This document shows positions 47,944 to 60,009 of a stretch of DNA of 64,000 nucleotides, one piece after another. Source of the DNA: Nansenia antarctica. Its lineage: Eukaryota; Chordata; Actinopteri; Argentiniformes; Microstomatidae. The notes under the pieces are model-generated. The model worked only from the letters and a program-made list of their open reading frames with translations. It did no database searches and was not told where the DNA came from. Within the stretch, counting starts at the first letter, position 1. Every line of letters begins with the position of its first letter. The stretch covers positions 61,159,242 to 61,223,241 of the forward strand of contig OZ022344.1 in NCBI GenBank assembly GCA_963989245.1, in the 5' to 3' direction. A program made the position numbers and the translations under genes.

Positions 47944-48432
47944 AGAACATGTCACAAAAGCTAATCAGTGCGTCAATATTTCCTCCTGTATGCTAGGCCA
48001 CGTGTTAAATTACTGATGACCTATTTAATTTGTGATTACAGACTGATTGTTAGTTGAATTATTGAGCAATGAGAGCAGGGTGCCGATGCCATTATCTATT
48101 CTGCTTATCGTTCCGATTCTTTATCAATTCCCTTATGGATTCCTGATCAATTTTCTGGGTGGAAAAAAAGTAGGACTATACAGCTTTTCAGCGTCAACGC
48201 AGCTGTTTTATTATCTCTTGATTCACTGAACACAGTGTACCACCTGGTGTTTCCACCTGGAGAGGGGAAACAGCTACGCGAGACTGCTCTTTGTGGACTT
48301 CAGCTCTGCCTTCAACACCATCCTTCCAGACAGGCTAGTGACCAAACTACTAGACCTGGGACTATCACACTCTATATGTGCATGGATCAAGGACTAACTA
48401 ATAACTGAAGAGGCTGCCCTCTATGACTATAA
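47944..48432. repeat. Nested duplication, second copy with internal deletion (U5)
   Basis: 47944-48395 repeats 45974-46425, then sequence jumps within the duplicated block to aactaataactgaagaggct, which already occurs at 47905. This fits a 1970-bp tandem duplication followed by a deletion of about 1480 bp (46426-47904 equivalent) in the second copy. Confidence 0.85.
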
Positions 48433-48452
48433 TGAAGACCCTCTTTTTTCTC

Positions 48453-48770
48453 CCCTGGCTACCCAGACACAGGGCAGTTTTCCTCACGGATACCCCTGGC
48501 TACCCAGACACTGGGGAGTTTCCCTCACTGATACCCCTGGCTACCCAGACACAGGGCAGTTTCCCTCACTGATACCCCTGGCTACCCAGACACTGGGGAG
48601 TTTCCCTCACTGATACCCCTGGCTACCCAGACACAGGGCAGTTTCCCTCACTGATACCTTTGGCTACACAGACACTGGGGAGTTTCCCTCACTGATACCC
48701 CTGGCTACCCAGACACTGGGGAGTTTCCCTCACTGATACCCCTGGCTACACAGACACAAGGCAGCTTCCC
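48453..48770. repeat. 41-bp minisatellite, about 7.8 copies (U5)
   Basis: Contains a private actgatacctttggctacac variant. Confidence 0.9.
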
Positions 48771-49601
48771 AGCCCTGTGGAGGAAGAGGAAGGCAGGAAC
48801 TGAGCTGCCTACTCTGCACATGCTATATACAACAGGCATGATAATATCTATAAACACATGAATAGGAAACACTCTCATCAGTGGTATGGCCAAGACCACA
48901 GGGACATAGTTGATCAGCAGCATCACCAGAAAGATGGAGACAATTCTGAAGGCTCTCTTCTTCTGTTGGTTCCCCCCCTCCTTCGCCCTCCCGCTATCCC
49001 CTGGACCAGGCTGTTTCAGAGCCTTGAGGATGGACAGACTACAGAACACGACCAAAACAAGTACAGGGATGAACACAGCTACTGCAATGTTGTGGGGGTA
49101 GGTCCAGCTGAAAAACAATATCACTGCGATCCCTACAGTCAGCAGCCACACTATCACAAGGATTCCCGCCCTGTACCTCAGGGGCCTGTACTTGAGGAAA
49201 AACACAGGGTGGACCACTGCCAGATAGCGCTCCACACAGATACAACCCTGTAGCATGAGGCGGCCTATGAGTGTAACAAAGTACGAAAAAATACACATTT
49301 TATGAATTGAAGTGTTGCAAATGATGAAGAAGTTGATTATTGTCAACATGAAGGGCAAGACGTACACCAACTCCATGGTCATCAGGTTGAGGGTGAAGAT
49401 TTCAGACTCGATGAGGCTCCTCCCACTGCTGGCGATCAGCCAAAGGGACCAGCCATTGGTCAGAACACTCAGGGCGCTGTCTGTCAACACTGTGACCATG
49501 TAGAAGAGAAGTCCACCAGTGATGCGAAACATTGAGGCAGTTTCATTGGTGGGACAGAAGGAGGGCGCGATGAAGCTGCTTCCTGTGACGTTGGCACTCA
49601 T
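48705..49601 (-). CDS. Orphan class A GPCR, paralogue 5
   Basis: Uninterrupted 298-residue frame. It looks mosaic: the N-terminus (FCPTNETAS) resembles paralogues 1 and 4, TM2 (VLPFMLTIINFFI) paralogues 2 and 3, TM6/TM7 (AIPLMRVFPIHVF) paralogue 4, and the TM4-TM5 loop reads SWTYPHNIAVAVF, a mix of its own. The TM3 start reads IHKMCIFSYF with Cys103 kept, and Ala194 replaces Ser. Ser294 in the tail comes from the minisatellite variant ggggag. As in paralogue 1, an upstream in-frame ATG (49649) would add 16 residues; I prefer 49601 because all five copies share it. Confidence 0.85.
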   Translation of the reverse strand: MSANVTGSSFIAPSFCPTNETASMFRITGGLLFYMVTVLTDSALSVLTNGWSLWLIASSGRSLIESEIFTLNLMTMELVYVLPFMLTIINFFIICNTSIHKMCIFSYFVTLIGRLMLQGCICVERYLAVVHPVFFLKYRPLRYRAGILVIVWLLTVGIAVILFFSWTYPHNIAVAVFIPVLVLVVFCSLSILKALKQPGPGDSGRAKEGGNQQKKRAFRIVSIFLVMLLINYVPVVLAIPLMRVFPIHVFIDIIMPVVYSMCRVGSSVPAFLFLHRAGKLPCVCVARGISEGNSPVSG

Positions 49602-49762
49602 TTTCTGTCTGCGGGTGACCAGCTGCAGGTAGAGATAATCATTTGCCATGATTAATGAAACTTGCTTACCAACTAAGGAGCTTCAGTTGTGACAACAAAT
49701 ATTGTATTAAGGGACACACAGTTTAGGCTGAGGTACCTTCCTAACACCTTCCTAAGCGCCTC

Positions 49763-49822
49763 TGTAGATACTGAGTCTGTAGATACTGAGTCTGTAGATA
49801 CTGAGTCTGTAGATATTGAGTC
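49763..49822. repeat. 15-bp tandem repeat (U5)
   Basis: About four copies of ctgtagatactgagt; the flanking accttcctaacaccttccta duplication is shared with U1. Confidence 0.7.
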
Positions 49823-50089
49823 TAGGGACACACAGTTAGGCTGAGGTTTCAGAATGCAACACCTTCCTAAGAGCCTCTGGAGATATTGAGTCTGCCACAA
49901 TGCAAGAGTAGTGAACAGCTGCGTGAACAACTCTGTCCATTATATTGCGTCTCCGTCTGGACCAAGTCAGTGGTGGATCTGATGCAAAGTCTTTGAGTGA
50001 AGGTTTTGGGATTGCAAACATTATCTTAACCAATCCATTTATCTATTCATTCACTGGAAATATACAGATTTTCTTATGTGTATACCGTA

Positions 50090-50228
<139 letters not shown>

Positions 50229-50239
50229 CTTTATTTTTT

Positions 50240-51301
50240 ATTTTTTGCATGAACAAAGAACAGACAGGCCATCATGGGTATCGCATTCTTACTTATGTCC
50301 TCAATAGTTCTCCTCAAGGTGTACCAAGGTGTACCATTCTGTAAGTATTTTCTTCTTGGAGTAATAAAAAACCTAATAATGTTCTTCCATGAAAATCCTC
50401 TCCACTGTCCAGAGCTAGAGGTGGTGGATTGTATTTTACATATGTTCAACCATTCTTCCTCAGTTGGGACTATGTTTGCTTCCCTCTCCCACTTATCCCT
50501 AACATAAGGTTGAGTGATTCTTGGTGGACTGTATACTCGAATAAATTCTTGACACCAGTTTCTTATGGGTGTTGCCCTTATACGCATCAATACAAATGTT
50601 GACAAGACTCATTTCAGTAACCTCATTCTTCTTTATATTCCTATCAAAGTAATGCCTCGTTGTAAATACCTGTAGAAATCCTGTTTCTCTAGGTTGTGAT
50701 TATCAATAAGATATTGGAGCTCTTCAAGCCTGTACTGGATGAGATCAAACAATATGATGTAATACCCTTCCTAGTCCATTGTTTAAATCTTGGATCCCGC
50801 TGCCCTGGTTTAAAGTCTCTATGCCACCCATCTTAATAGCTGTGTGTCTCTTTCAAGTTTTGGATGTTAGGGGCGCTTAGGTGGCGTAGTGGAATAAGCG
50901 TTGACCATGTACCGCAGGGCTCCCGGTTTGATTCCAGCCGTGGACATATCCTGCATGTCATCCCTTCTCTCTCTCTCACCCATCCTTCCTGTCCTAATCT
51001 ATACTATATCTGTCGTTAAAAATATATATATATATGAGTGGGACTGCCCCACTCAGAAAAAAATAAAATAAGTTTTGAATGTCAACATTCTTTGAACCAA
51101 ATATTAAGAGCAACCTTTGTCCAATGACTTAATTCATCTGAATGTACAGTCTTAGAAGTTGTATCACCCAGTATGGATTGAAGGGGGACATCCAATTGAC
51201 TCAGTTCTATATCTTTCCATTTTGTGTGGTAAAATTACACCAGCATACCAAGTAACTTAGTTGGGCTGCTTTATAATAATCCTCCAGGCAAGGGAACCGT
51301 A

Positions 51302-51358
<57 letters not shown>

Positions 51359-51660
51359 TAATCTTTGTTCATTTATTGTAGCATATTTCAGATGAATAGG
51401 GAATTATTTTAAGCTCACTTGGCATCATTCAAGGGTATGTTTGTACAGGAGGTCCTTAAGATGCTTTTTGACTCTCAGAAGAAGGCTATAAAATGCCGAT
51501 TCAGGCGTAGAAATGTGTCCATTCCATTTGACCTCCTTGTTTCTGTCTATCACTAAATTAAAATGTACGCTGTTAACATGCTTCAGTGCAGAGGGGGACT
51601 TTATTCACCAAAAATGCAAAATATGAAGCTACATTTTGTAGCCAATCGAAGTATTGTTGT
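50240..51660 (-). pseudogene. L1-like LINE ORF2 C-terminal remnant (U5)
   Basis: Frame 50231-50605 minus has a private 2-bp loss near 50505 that changes its N-terminal part. EEEWLNICKIQSTTSSSGQW and FSWKNIIRFFITPRRKYLQ are kept. A second CT/AT tract at 51304-51350 occupies the place of the TA tract in U1. Confidence 0.75.
50870..51071 (+). mobile_element. tRNA-derived SINE inside L1 remnant (U5)
   Basis: Same insertion site; the right flank reads gttttgaatgtca, a private change in the target duplication. Confidence 0.8.
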
Positions 51661-52079
51661 TAGGTAAACACCAAATAGACATAAAACACTTGGAATTCTC
51701 TAGGAATTCTTTGGTAGGTAAAGAAAGTGTTTGTAATGTGCAACTAAACTGCTGCTGGTTGTCTTGGTGATGGGAAACAGTGTATTCTTTAAAGTTAAGA
51801 ACTGTGCATCACAAAGACTTGATGTATAAAGAACATGAATAATAATTAAACAGTGCATTATTACCCATAGCACATCATAACACACTGCCTGTCCATATCC
51901 ACCCAAATAATTGGAACACCTTTTCAGATGTCTCCCAACATTTGTGGCAGCTAGTTCTCTATAATCTATCTGATATTTTGCTGTTTCAACACTTTCTTTT
52001 CGTGATACTGCCTCAATAAAACCGTTCTTTAATTACTTCTAACATTTGCTTTGAATCACAGAATGGTCAAATATTAACT

Positions 52080-52122
<43 letters not shown>

Positions 52123-52857
52123 AAACAAATAAAAGGAAGACTGACCTGTTGTGAAGAAGTGTCTCCCTTCTGAATGAGGTGGTCGTAGTTTGCGTCTGTC
52201 TCTAAAGCATAATGTAGATTAAGCAAATCACCAAATGTGTGCGTGTTTGTGTGCCTGTTTGTGTGTGTGTGTCACACTATTTGTATAATGAACTGACAGT
52301 GATTAAATGAAGTGTTTACACAAATGTGTGATGAAATTCAAATATACTAAATTCACTTTACTGTTGGATATAGTCAGCAAGACATGGCTCAACAAAATAA
52401 CAATATAAAGAAGAGGTGATCCCTTTGTTGAAATAATCCAATACATTGCTATACTTCAAATATTAAGATGCCAAGGAGGAAGAGGAGGGCTTGGACAGAG
52501 CTGCCAAGGAGGGAGATGGAAAAGATGATCTGAGTTATTTCTTTTTTCATGAAGTCCAAAAGTTTTCTATCTCAATCCGCAAGTCCACCTAACCAGGGCA
52601 CACATAGAGGTGCCCAATAACGCTTGATAACTGTGCAAACAAGCACACAATAATGTGAAGCAAAATACACACCAGATACACGTTATCTGTTGATAATATT
52701 GGACACTACTGTACCCTCAGGCTATGCACCTTTATGTAATGGCTTCTGTGTTCATCCACACTTATCCTCCCCCTGGTCCTTCTGTTCCAATACTTCAACA
52801 AATGATGTTTAGTTCGGCTTGGATTTCTGAGAACGAATACGGGTTACGGATTGTGCT

Positions 52858-52955
52858 GGGGTTAACGTTAGGGTTGGGGCTTGGGTTGGGGCTTTGGGTT
52901 GGAGCTTGGGTTAGGGTTGGGGTTAGGATTAGGATTAGTGTTGGGTTGGTTTTTG
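52858..52955 (+). repeat. Degenerate telomere-like G-rich tract (U6)
   Basis: Left part as in U1, right part (ttgggttggtttttgg) as in U4. Confidence 0.65.
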
Positions 52956-53712
52956 GTATTGTGCAGTAGGCTTGTATCCCTTATCTCCCTGTGTCCTCTT
53001 AAAGAGTAGCCTATTAGTGAGAGACTTCCAGGTCGGGACCAAATCAAACTAACCTTCCTGCTATTCTGCTTCGTATGGAGCACAGTTTTTTTCACGGTTC
53101 CAATTTCGATGGCAGCATCATCAGTTAGGAGAGACAGATTTGCGTTTGGGGCAAATCATTGTTCTAATTACTTGGCAGTATGTTGGTCTACTGTAGTTGT
53201 ACTTTTGAAACTCTAACAAGTCCTTCTCAGATGTACTGGTGTCATTGCACATGGCATGTCAACTTTTGAACTCTCATTTCAATCATGTGAAATACGTTCA
53301 AAGTGAACTGAAATTCATGACACAGTTTTCAAATGTCACCCTCCAGTTTATCTGATACCTCTGTTGTAACTGTATAGGTTACATTGGTTATGTTGCATGA
53401 TTGATTGACAGTTGAAGGAGATTGAATAATATGTTACATGATTGATTGACTGTTAAAAGAGATTGATTGATGTGTTGCATAGTTGACTGACAGTTATGTG
53501 TTATTATTTATCGTTAAGGTTCTAGAATGCCTTGTATGCAAGATGTCATATAAGTTGACAGTTTGTTTTTAAGAAATGCAAATAGCTCGTTGAATAGAAA
53601 GTGAAATATCTAATAGCTCGTTTTATAGAGATTGTATATAAAGAACCTTTCTTTCAATCACCAGTCCGAGCCATCCTTTAAGAAGGTAAAAATACTAAAA
53701 CCTCAGTCATAC

Positions 53713-53955
53713 AGTATCCCCTCCTCTCCCCCTCCCACCCCCACCTTTCAACCACCTCTCACCCACCTCTCCCCCTCCTATTCACCTGCTCTCCCCTTCC
53801 TCTCCTCCATCTCTCCCCCTCCTATCCTCCTCTCCCCAACCTCTCCCCCACTTCTCCACCACCTCTCCTGTTTTCCTACACCTCTCCTCTCCTCTCCCCC
53901 ACCCTACCCTCCTTTACGCCACCTCTCCTCCACTCCCCCCCACCCGTCCTCCCAA
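53713..53955. repeat. C/T-rich minisatellite (U6)
   Basis: Similar to U5, with an added ctcctctc repeat near 53885. Confidence 0.8.
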
Positions 53956-54303
53956 CAGGAACCAATCCCAGTTTTGTAAATAACATACTTTCTAAATAAT
54001 TCCTTGACTAAGCCACTGTGACAATACTGGAATTATAGTTATCATTATATTTGTTGTATTCTAATTATCTGCTTTGAAATGACCGTAGCAGTTTACTGCA
54101 GTGACTCTCTGGACACACTCATGATACCAAAGGCTCTCAGCACTTTCTTGGTCAGCCCAGCAGGGTGTTCTGGGTAATCCATCCCATGCAAATGCTTGTT
54201 TTCTCTTCTCTGCCGTGCAGCGTGTTGTTTTTATTGTGAGATGACTGACTGCTTTAACACCTGATGCACCTGTGAAAACACCTGACCGCAGTTGACACTG
54301 TTT

Positions 54304-54463
54304 GATCTGGTGGCCTAGGGGATAATGAGTGGGACTGGGGATCAGAAGGTCATGAGTTCAAATCCTACCTGGGAACACCACCACTACTGTTCCCTTGAGT
54401 AAGGCATTTATTCCTAAATTACTCCAGGGAGACTGTCCCTGTAATCTCTAATTCTAAGTCTCT
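54304..54463 (+). mobile_element. tRNA-derived SINE interrupted by LINE (U6)
   Basis: The head and body are present; the tail (ataaaagtttctgacaaat) resumes at about 55151 after the inserted LINE piece. The region near 54380-54420 is rearranged (accactactgttccc). Confidence 0.75.
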
Positions 54464-55151
54464 TGTGGAGAGCATCCTCACCTACGGCATCTGCAACTGG
54501 TTCTCCAGCTGCACAACCGCGGAGAGAAATGCGCTACAGAGAGTCGTGAGAACAGCCCAGAAGATCACCGGCGCCCCCCTCCCCTCTCTGGAAGAGCTGT
54601 ACAACACACGCTGTCTCAGGAAGGCCTCCAAGATCTCCAGGGACCCAACCCACCCTGGGTACGAACACTTTACCCGGCTGCCCTCGAAAAGGCGGTTCAG
54701 GACCATGGCCGCAAGGACAAACAGACTGAAGAACAGCTTCTACCCCAGGGCCGTCCAGGCCCTGAACACAGCAAAGACCTAGGTTCTGGGCCCCGGACAG
54801 TCTGGACGGATTGATGGCAGCTGCTGGACTGAAAAAATCAGGTGTAGTGCTGAGGCACAAATATGTACATTTCAAGCCTGCAAACTGCGACACTTTAAAT
54901 AAATGTGCAATAACACTATGTGCAATATGACAACCCTAGTCGTCTATCTGTACAGTATAGTATAGTGGATAGTGTACATAGCCTTTATTTATGTAAACCA
55001 GCTCCTTCCCTTCTTGTGTTTTTTTAAAGTTTTTTTTAAAAGTTTTTTTTTTTCTTTCCTAACACCAGGGGAGCCACCCCTCCTAAATTTCGTTGTTTGG
55101 TACCTGTACTGTAGCAATGACAATAAAGACCATTCATTCATTCATTCATTC
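54464..55151 (+). pseudogene. L2/CR1-like LINE 3' end inside SINE (U6)
   Basis: Holds the last 105 codons of the LINE ORF (54465-54782), the 3' UTR and an (ATTC)n tail. Of the copies compared, it is closest in protein to the 61-63 kb copy, e.g. NWFSSCTTAERNALQRVVRT. Confidence 0.9.
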
Positions 55152-55330
55152 ATAAAAGTTTCTGACAAATAGTGGGAATTGGTGTCACCCTGGACACTGT
55201 GGAGGAATACTGTATATGTCCAGTCTCAGGTGTGTTCAGCATTGTGATGTTGAAACACCTGCTTGGAGTGTTGACATACAGCTCTCTGTTTTAGTGTGAG
55301 ACATTAGGTGGTGTCTAGGTTTTATTAAGC

Positions 55331-56618
55331 ATTAATTAAGATAATTCTAGATCGTTTTATGTTTCAGATTTGAATACTATTATATTACGATATTACAGGT
55401 ACTGTTACATTATTACATCAATTATACAAGTTGATGAAAACAAGCATTGTGATTGGCCGAGAGGTGTTTGAAGCCGTGATGTAATAACGATAATGTCACG
55501 GATAAATCAGCTATTATGTTGAGGAGATTTCATTCTTATGGTATTGAAGTGCAAAATTAGCTTTAAAATGTTTTATAAAAATGATGAAGTGCAAAATTAG
55601 CTTGAAGTTTAAGATGTTTAGGCCTGGGACGTCTCCTATTGGACATCTTGTGCCACTACACCTAGTCACCTCAACTCCCAAAGGAAATGTATCTAATACT
55701 GAGTAACCTGACCCTATAGTGGTGTAAATGTATCTAATACTGAGTAACCTGACCCTATAGTGGTGTAAATGTATCTAATACCTGAGTAACCTGACCCTAT
55801 AGTGGTGTAAATGGGGCTGAGGAGGGGAACCAGGAGAATCAGGGCATGAACTTTGAAATACTAAAGTATTAATAATCCAATTTAAAAGGCCTAAAAAGGT
55901 CTCAAATGTCTGTTATTCGGTCTAAAAATGAGGTGCTAGGTCTTAAAATGAGATTAGCTTGTCCTGCAAGGAAATCAGTCCGACCACATCTATTTACGCG
56001 GCAATTAATCAAGCTGGAACCAATATTTATTTTATATTAATTATCCTTCAGGCTTTTTTGTCTGTATGGCAGTGAAATCCCTAATTTCATCACCTCGAGT
56101 ATGACAAAAAGCTATCATATGGTGTCGCGAGGTCAACAATTATTTTCAACGAGGTCTAAAAAAGGTCTAAAAAGTCTTAAATTTGACTTGTTGAAACTTG
56201 TAGGAACCCTGGTATGTAAGTATTTTAATGTTGAAACACTATTCAATTTGCCTCAAGACCCAAAAAGGTCATCTAGTGAATTAATTCCATTCTTACCCCA
56301 GCCTAAACCTGACTATTCTGCACGAATGGGTGACCCACTCTCTGTCACCATGGTTACCCTTCCTGACACAGAGAGAGAGACACACACACACAGAGAGGCA
56401 GAGAGAGACAGACACACTTCACAGCCAGGGTAGCTTTCCATCCCCAGCACCACCACTGATACAGCCCTGCAGATGACGACGTTGTCATTCCTCCAGTCTC
56501 CTAACGGCTTAGCTACTCCTTGACCTCAATTCCATACTGTGCCCGTCCTTGTAGCCATGATAGACTCACTGCATAAGTCAAGACAACAGGCAGATGTTAT
56601 ACATTCAATATTTTTGTC
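55331..56618. other. Single-copy intergenic region between array and tesk1
   Basis: AT-rich sequence with no supported gene. It holds a 41-bp triplet repeat (55685-55808). The part at about 55880-56215, with ggtctaaaaaaggtctaaaa and an end reading aggaaccctg, looks like a decayed interspersed DNA element of unassigned family. The 110-residue frame at 56101-56433 crosses this repeat and a CA/GA-rich tract and is not supported as a gene. Confidence 0.5.
55685..55808. repeat. 41-bp direct repeat, three copies
   Basis: Unit aaatgtatctaatactgagt followed by aacctgaccctatagtggtg and t. The third copy has one extra C. Unrelated in sequence to the receptor minisatellite despite the equal period. Confidence 0.9.
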
Positions 56619-58555
56619 TTTATTCAATGAGTGGACATTTTCTTTAAATAACACAAATCAACATGGACAGGGTTTATTAAAGCTGGTCGCTCCCAGTGAC
56701 AGTGACAGCAACAATGCTAACCATAAGTGCCTTGCACGTATAGAGAAAGTGGTTTTGTAAACAAAAACTAAAATCGCCATTTATTTTCAATGAACATTTT
56801 TCAATTAAATTCTTGAATTGGCATTTCAATTCACTTCCTGAATTGACAATTTAAATTAAATTGACACCAACCCTGTGCTAGATCCACAGCATGAGTGCCC
56901 GACAGTCTCAGACCATCATCCCAGCCAGCAGGGTAGTTTAGTAGCTAGTACATACATAGTTGCAGGGCAGCTTTCATGCATTGGTAAAAAAAGAAGAAAG
57001 AAAGACAAAAATCTAAACCTCTTAAAGTCTTTAAAATAATAAACAATAAAACCCCATGCATGACTGTGCCTGCCTCAGTCCATCTGGACAGTTATAGGTC
57101 ATTCCTATCACAGTCATTGTGACATCATCAAGATGGGACGGGTAGCCTATATTGGAAATCTTTGGATGGATGCGTACAGTTGTACAAAACATTGTATCTC
57201 ATGCCGTTACAACAGTGAGCTAATGAGATGTTCTCTAGCCAGTGTAGTAGAGTGAGACGGGCTGCGTACCAACACTGTGGGGCCGGTGTTCCTCTCCCCA
57301 CCTCCATCCTCTCATACCCCCTGATACATAGAGGTTTCGAACCGATAGCAATCTGTCTTCTCACATCAGTTGCTATAGGGCCAGTGTTTTTCCTGACCAG
57401 CCACAGAATTTGGGGAAACTCCACCATGGTCAGAGACACAGGCTAGAGAATTACCACACAAGCTGGCGGCTAGACACAGAACCCAGAGTTCTAACCAGTC
57501 AGAACACACAGCCCGGGAAAGACTCCAGTGATGAAGAGTGGATGAGGAAGGATAGCCATTAGGTGACTGGGACGTAGCCCAGTGGCCTGGTCTGTCTGGT
57601 CACTCCACCCCACTAGGGGGAGACAAACTCATGTCGGCTCTGGGGAAGACAGGCAGCCAGCCTCAAGACAACCAGAAGCAGTCCTACAAAAATCAAGAGT
57701 GTAGCAGTTCTCATTCGAAAGTGTAAAAAAATAGTAAAGATTATGTACACTTCACATCAAATTATTGCACAGTTTTCTAATCGTACAAACATACAGGGAA
57801 ATGACCAGCGAACCATTGACATTTCAAAACTGACATGAGACCAACAAAACGTCATCTCTCTCTCTCTCTCTCTCTAACAGAAACACGCACAACTCTGTGG
57901 AATGATCTGTACAGTACATAAATAAATAAGCAGGGAGAATTATTTATCATGCTGTTTTGTAGTTACAAGGGCTAGTAAACACACTCAGAGTGCACACACA
58001 CACACACAATCTGAAGTAAAGTGGATTATAGGAGAAAAAGCTTGAAACTTGAGGGATAGAAGCACCTGTTCATATAATAGAATACAAATCGAAAGCACCA
58101 CTCGAGTGAAAAAGTTATTTCAAAATATGTAATTCAAAGGTTCAGAGTGATTTAAATAAACAAACCTGTGACACACTGCAATGGTTAAGAGACGATGCAA
58201 GAGCCACCGTTCAAAAGTGAACCCTCTCTTTCCCCATCCTGCTTCTCCCTTTATCTCCCTACACTCCACCTATGTCAAACACCTCTGACACACACGCACA
58301 CGCACACACACACGCACACACACACACAGGACAGTAAGAAACAAACTCACACACAAAGGCAAGCTGCTGATCCACTTCAGGTAGGAGTAGTCACCATCAT
58401 CATTATCATTATCATCAGCGCACCTGTTCCTAATAGAAATGATAAATAGTAGTAGTAGTAGTAGGGGTTTCACTGATCAGTAACAGTGAGGAGGATGTCA
58501 ATAGTGTCATTGGTGGTGTTAGTGGTCAGTCTGTCCACTAGGGGGGGCGCCAACA
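56619..58555 (-). other. tesk1: Probable tesk1 3' UTR
   Basis: The sequence downstream of the tesk1 stop has no further gene on the minus strand. The first good polyadenylation hexamer that also ends the single-copy block is AATAAA (minus) at 56619-56624. It contains a CA microsatellite at about 58289-58328 and a short TAG run at 58448-58462. The 3' limit is a guess; an earlier site is possible. Confidence 0.35.
58289..58328. repeat. (CA)n microsatellite
   Basis: CA repeats interrupted by CACGCA, in the probable tesk1 3' UTR. Confidence 0.9.
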
Positions 58556-59628
58556 TTAAGTCTGTGCCTCCGGTAGAGGAAGGCCGGGCTCGCAGGGCGC
58601 AGTGGGAGGGGCTAGGCCTTTAGCCCCACGACAGAGCAGTCCCTTGGTCGCCACGGAAGCCGAGGTGTCCCCACCTCCGTTGAGGTTGCGGAACGGCCGT
58701 CGGGGGGGAACGCGGCGAGGGGTCGGCGCCCCCCGCAGGCACACGGAGGGAAAGCTCAGCCCGATGAGACAGCAGCCTGGGCAGGAAATGACCTCATCAT
58801 GCTCGGGGGCAGGGCCGACCTGCTGGTCAGGGAGAGGGGCGCGGTAGCCGTTGACCCCCCAGGCGACCGGGCGCCCCAAAACGAGCGCCGAGCCGTTATT
58901 GTTGTCTGGACGAGGTAAAGGGGGGAGGGACGGGGGGCCGTTGGAGATAGGGGGGCCCCAGCCATTGGGCCGCAGGGACAGAGAGGAGGAGGCGGAGGCA
59001 GGGTTGAGGAGAGGCCTCTTTGGGGTGGGCATGGCGCCCTCCTGTGTTTCGGGGGACCTGCTGCAGTCCATAGGCTCCACCGAAGATAAACCTGACAACT
59101 CTTCGTCGTCCTCTTCCTCCTCCGCCAAACACTCTAGGGACACCATCTCCAGTTCGAGGGGCAGCCCCGAATCGTCCGCCACGTCCTCCAACCCTCCGTT
59201 CTCCTTCCCCACTTCCTCCCTCCTCTCCTCTCCCTCTTCCTCTTCGTCTTTCCCCACGCTCTGCTGGTCGGGGTCCCGTACGAGGGCGAGGGTGCGACCC
59301 AGCTCGGGGGTGCAGGGGAGAGAGTGGCAGCGTCGGGGAGGTCCGCGGAGGGGGGCGTTCCCCCTGTTGTGCGGGGAGGCGCAAGGGTCCAGGGGCGGGG
59401 GCAGGGTAAAGGTCAGAGAGATGACAGACTTGCTGGGGGTGTCGTAGAGTTTGATCCGCCCCCCGTTCAGGTCTTGGCGCAGGGAGAAGGGGTTGACACG
59501 CGCCGGGGTGCCTAAGGGGGGCGTCATCGGGGGGAGCATGTCCGACTGGCTCCGTGACAACCGCTGGTCGCAAGGGTGACAGGGGGCGCTCCGCCATCGA
59601 TAGGGGCTGACGTCAATGGCAACAGGTT
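58556..59628 (-). CDS. tesk1: tesk1 terminal coding exon (C-terminal region)
   Basis: Encodes the last 356 residues plus a codon split with the previous exon. Testis-specific kinase 1 is a LIMK-related dual-specificity kinase that phosphorylates cofilin and so controls actin turnover; this non-catalytic part regulates it. Recognised blocks, in order: LSRSQSDMLPP, RVNPFSLRQDLNGGRIKLYD followed by TPSKSVISL, RRCHSLPCTPELGR, an acidic Glu-rich stretch, EPMDCS, ISCPGCCLIGLSF and FRNLNGG near the end; their order and spacing fit TESK1 better than TESK2. The acceptor is ttatttcatcag before 59628: a G from the previous exon completes Glu and the frame then reads EPVAIDVSPYRWRS. Another AG at 59607 would break phase. 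The exon is strongly GC-rich compared with its surroundings. Confidence 0.88.
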
Positions 59629-60009
59629 CTGATGAAATAACGTGGAACTATCAGCGTATGGCACAGAAACACAAGTGGGAATGTTGTTGTTGTCTATTTC
59701 AACAGTCTTTTTTTTGCACTGTACCGTACAGTAATACAACAGTTAGTAGTAGCAGTGAAATTAGTAGTTCATTAGAAGTAGCAATAATCCTACTAATTAT
59801 AATACTAGCAGAAGGGCCGACATATTGGACTGGACTGTCTTTCATCTCTTTTGATAAAATATCAATGACTTGAGATGGATAAATACATATTACATTTTTC
59901 ATACAGGTAATGAGTAACTGGGAGACAAAAATAGCTTTTGAGGTCATATTGAAAGAATGCCAGAGTGTCCATCCCTCTTACAAGCCATATCTCCTCCCCA
60001 CCCACTCAC

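Larger units (their letters stand above)
51787..55330. repeat. Truncated tandem unit U6 (right end of array)
   Basis: Homology to the unit start runs to gttttattaagc near 55330, equivalent to about 2860 in U1, and then stops. No receptor, TIR element or 41-bp minisatellite is present. It shares the cacacatagaggtg insertion near 52600 with U4. Stretches 51787-52855 and 52960-53710 show nothing I can name. Confidence 0.88.

Noticed and set aside
57128..57439. 103-residue minus-strand frame near 57.3 kb
   Set aside because: No recognisable domain, lies in the probable tesk1 3' UTR, and an overlapping plus frame is equally open.
58851..59447. 198-residue plus-strand frame over the tesk1 terminal exon, and an alternative minus frame at 58896-59597
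   Set aside because: Shadows caused by high GC; the tesk1 frame has family motifs and correct splice phase.
59606..59610. Alternative acceptor (gtcag) for the last tesk1 exon
   Set aside because: It leaves one base where two are needed after the previous exon; the acceptor before 59628 restores phase.
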